Shown in pieces: positions 62,827 to 64,000 of a DNA stretch of 64,000 bases. The stretch is from contig UWSO01000006.1 in the NCBI GenBank assembly GCA_900538385.1, positions 1 to 64,000 on the forward strand, given 5' to 3'. Source of the DNA: an uncultured Porphyromonas sp. (GTDB taxonomy: Bacteria; Bacteroidota; Bacteroidia; Bacteroidales; Porphyromonadaceae). The translations under genes and the position numbers were made by a program. The notes beneath the pieces were generated by a model. That model worked only from the letters and a program-made list of their open reading frames with translations. It was not told where the DNA came from and made no database searches. How positions within the stretch are numbered: the stretch's first letter is position 1; every line of letters begins with the position of its first letter.

Positions 62827-63197
62827 CAGGCGTTGTCGTTAGGTATTTGTTCCTTATGGTGCCGCTCGAAGCGGTGCTGCATACGCCCTACGACTACCAA
62901 GACCAGTGCTGTGCTGACCACCATAGAGATTACGATGGCAGCCCAATACTGCTTGATCAGATCCACTTGGGTGATCAGCCCCACACCAGCTGGTACGAAG
63001 AAGAGACCCATATTGAGTGTGAGAAACTTAGCGACGCTGTCCACCTTGTCAGGCTTGATCAGCTTCGTCTCTAGGGCTAGAAAGAGCAGTATCAGCCCGA
63101 TCACACTCCCTGGTAGAAAGTGCCCGATCATCATGCCGATCAGTTCACCCACGGCAAAGAAAAAGAGCACCCAAAAGCATTGTACGAGAGACTTCAT
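62826..63197 (-). CDS. lrgA: LrgA/CidA-family holin-like protein
   Basis: The 123-residue protein has four hydrophobic segments and the family pattern LIGMMIGHFLPGSVIGLILLFLAL and FFVPAGVGLI. A -7 box (minus strand TACCTTTG) lies at 63235-63242. Confidence 0.93.
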   Translation of the reverse strand: MKSLVQCFWVLFFFAVGELIGMMIGHFLPGSVIGLILLFLALETKLIKPDKVDSVAKFLTLNMGLFFVPAGVGLITQVDLIKQYWAAIVISMVVSTALVLVVVGRMQHRFERHHKEQIPNDNA

Positions 63198-63234
63198 CTC
63201 TATAAAATCAACATGAACTCAAAAGAATCGCCTG

Positions 63235-63242
63235 CAAAGGTA
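63235..63242 (-). promoter_or_regulatory. -7 box for lrgAB
   Basis: The minus strand reads TACCTTTG (TAnnTTTG), 38 bases upstream of the lrgA start. Confidence 0.55.
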
Positions 63243-63442
63243 GCAAACTTCACATTACTAAGCTTGCACCTCCTCTGCCATCCGAGGAGCTTCGTAGGAA
63301 CTCTCGTGAGAGGTGTTGCAACATTTACCTTTACAGATCGTCTATAAGACAAGAAGCGAGCAGACCTCTAGCTTCTTTTGGCCGACTAAGCGCTGCTTTA
63401 GCCATCCGCAAACGACTATTTAATCAACCAACAACTTATAAT

Positions 63443-64000
63443 ATGAGACGAATCAAACTACCTCTATCACGACTCCTTGCCATGCTACTGGCACTCACGA
63501 TGACGCTAGGTGCTGTGGCGCAGACTAGCCCCTTCAAGTATGTAGATGCCAAGGCGCTACCCACGGCAGCGGATGGTGTGCAGATCTTCTCCTTCAATGA
63601 AAACATGATGGATATGATCCCTATGGAGAGTATAATGAAAATGATCAAGGAAGATAGTAACTCCTCTGTCATGGCTAACATCAAGACGCTCTTCAAGAAG
63701 CTGAAGACTCTCGACGTATACATCGCCTCAACTCCTGAGTCTATCGACAAGCTGCAGAAGGCGTTTGCCCCGATGCTGAAACCTGGACTGCATCGCTCTA
63801 TCAATCCACTGCTTACGGTCAACCAATCAGAAGATAATCTCAAGGTGCAGATCGTCTCTCGAGAGTCTGGCATCTGGTGCTGGCGCAAGTGTCCTGAGCT
63901 GCTCATCTCTGTCCTAGATGAAGATGAGTGCTATATAGTCGGTCTGACGGGCGACTTTACTCCGAAGGACATCCAGAAGCTTGTCTCCTCAGCTTTTCCC
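63443..64000 (+). CDS. DUF4252-type secreted protein, 3' end beyond the window
   Basis: An open frame begins ATG at 63443 and runs 186 codons to the window edge with no stop. The product starts MRRIKLPLSRLLAMLLALTM with a signal peptide ending AVAQ. The body has VQIFSFNENMMDMIPME, LFKKLKTLDVYIASTPE and a final ECYIVGLTGDFTPKDIQKLV that match the DUF4252 pattern. Function is unknown. The C-terminus cannot be seen. Confidence 0.85.
   Translation, partial: MRRIKLPLSRLLAMLLALTMTLGAVAQTSPFKYVDAKALPTAADGVQIFSFNENMMDMIPMESIMKMIKEDSNSSVMANIKTLFKKLKTLDVYIASTPESIDKLQKAFAPMLKPGLHRSINPLLTVNQSEDNLKVQIVSRESGIWCWRKCPELLISVLDEDECYIVGLTGDFTPKDIQKLVSSAFP

Overview
The window is a chromosomal segment of a Bacteroidetes bacterium, very probably a Porphyromonas close to P. 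asaccharolytica or P. uenonis. The evidence is a FimA/Mfa1-type fimbrial locus, type IX secretion C-terminal sorting domains, Bacteroidetes -7 promoter boxes (TAnnTTTG) upstream of many genes, almost no Shine-Dalgarno signals, a hybrid two-component system with an AraC output domain, and a zinc-free Tgt of the Bacteroidetes type. The species is inferred from remembered protein families, not from a search. No tRNA genes, rRNA operons, complete insertion sequences or CRISPR arrays were seen.

Layout. 1-8.3 kb: a nitroreductase lipoprotein, then a thiamin operon on the minus strand (thiS, thiC, a triple fusion TenI/ThiE-like-ThiD-ThiE, thiG, thiH, thiF) under a TPP riboswitch with its own terminator. 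8.7-19 kb: a seven-gene fimbrial operon (DUF3575, DUF3868/OmpA-like, fimbrillin, FimB/Mfa2-type anchor, three further lipoprotein subunits). It is preceded by a -7 box and three helically phased copies of a 15-bp motif, and next to it lies a TPR-sensor hybrid kinase/AraC regulator at 19.3-22.1 kb. 22-34 kb: mostly housekeeping genes (tgt, a DUF3078 outer-membrane protein, priA with degenerate ATPase motifs, an NfnAB/SudAB-like pair, a GH13 amylase, a patatin, a YihY/BrkB membrane protein) and the RNase P RNA.

34.5-40.3 kb holds the most unusual locus: a tight four-gene operon encoding a cytoplasmic Ser/Thr kinase fused to 20 BspA-type leucine-rich repeats, a NADAR/DUF6939-like protein, a DarT-like ADP-ribosyltransferase fused to a vWA domain, and a PP2C phosphatase. 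The parts resemble the kinase/phosphatase/vWA (TerY-P) triads combined with a DarT1-NADAR toxin-antitoxin pair. I infer a phospho-regulated nucleic-acid ADP-ribosylation conflict or stress system.

40.8-64 kb: a secreted thioredoxin-like protein, class I aldolase, an RRM protein, a CCA-adding-type enzyme, glnS, DedA, a threonine-dehydrogenase-like SDR, an OMP, engB, an HD hydrolase, a giant alpha-2-macroglobulin-like protein, a T9SS serine endopeptidase, lrgAB and a partial DUF4252 protein that runs off the window.

The intergenic DNA carries several repeat families: a MITE with TGTAGGGACGC termini; a family of in-phase 21-bp repeats at five intergenic sites; a 22-bp tandem array; and a separate 175-bp MITE with 12-bp inverted ends and a TCGAT target duplication. 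That last element has inserted in frame into the thiamin fusion gene, adding 60 codons.
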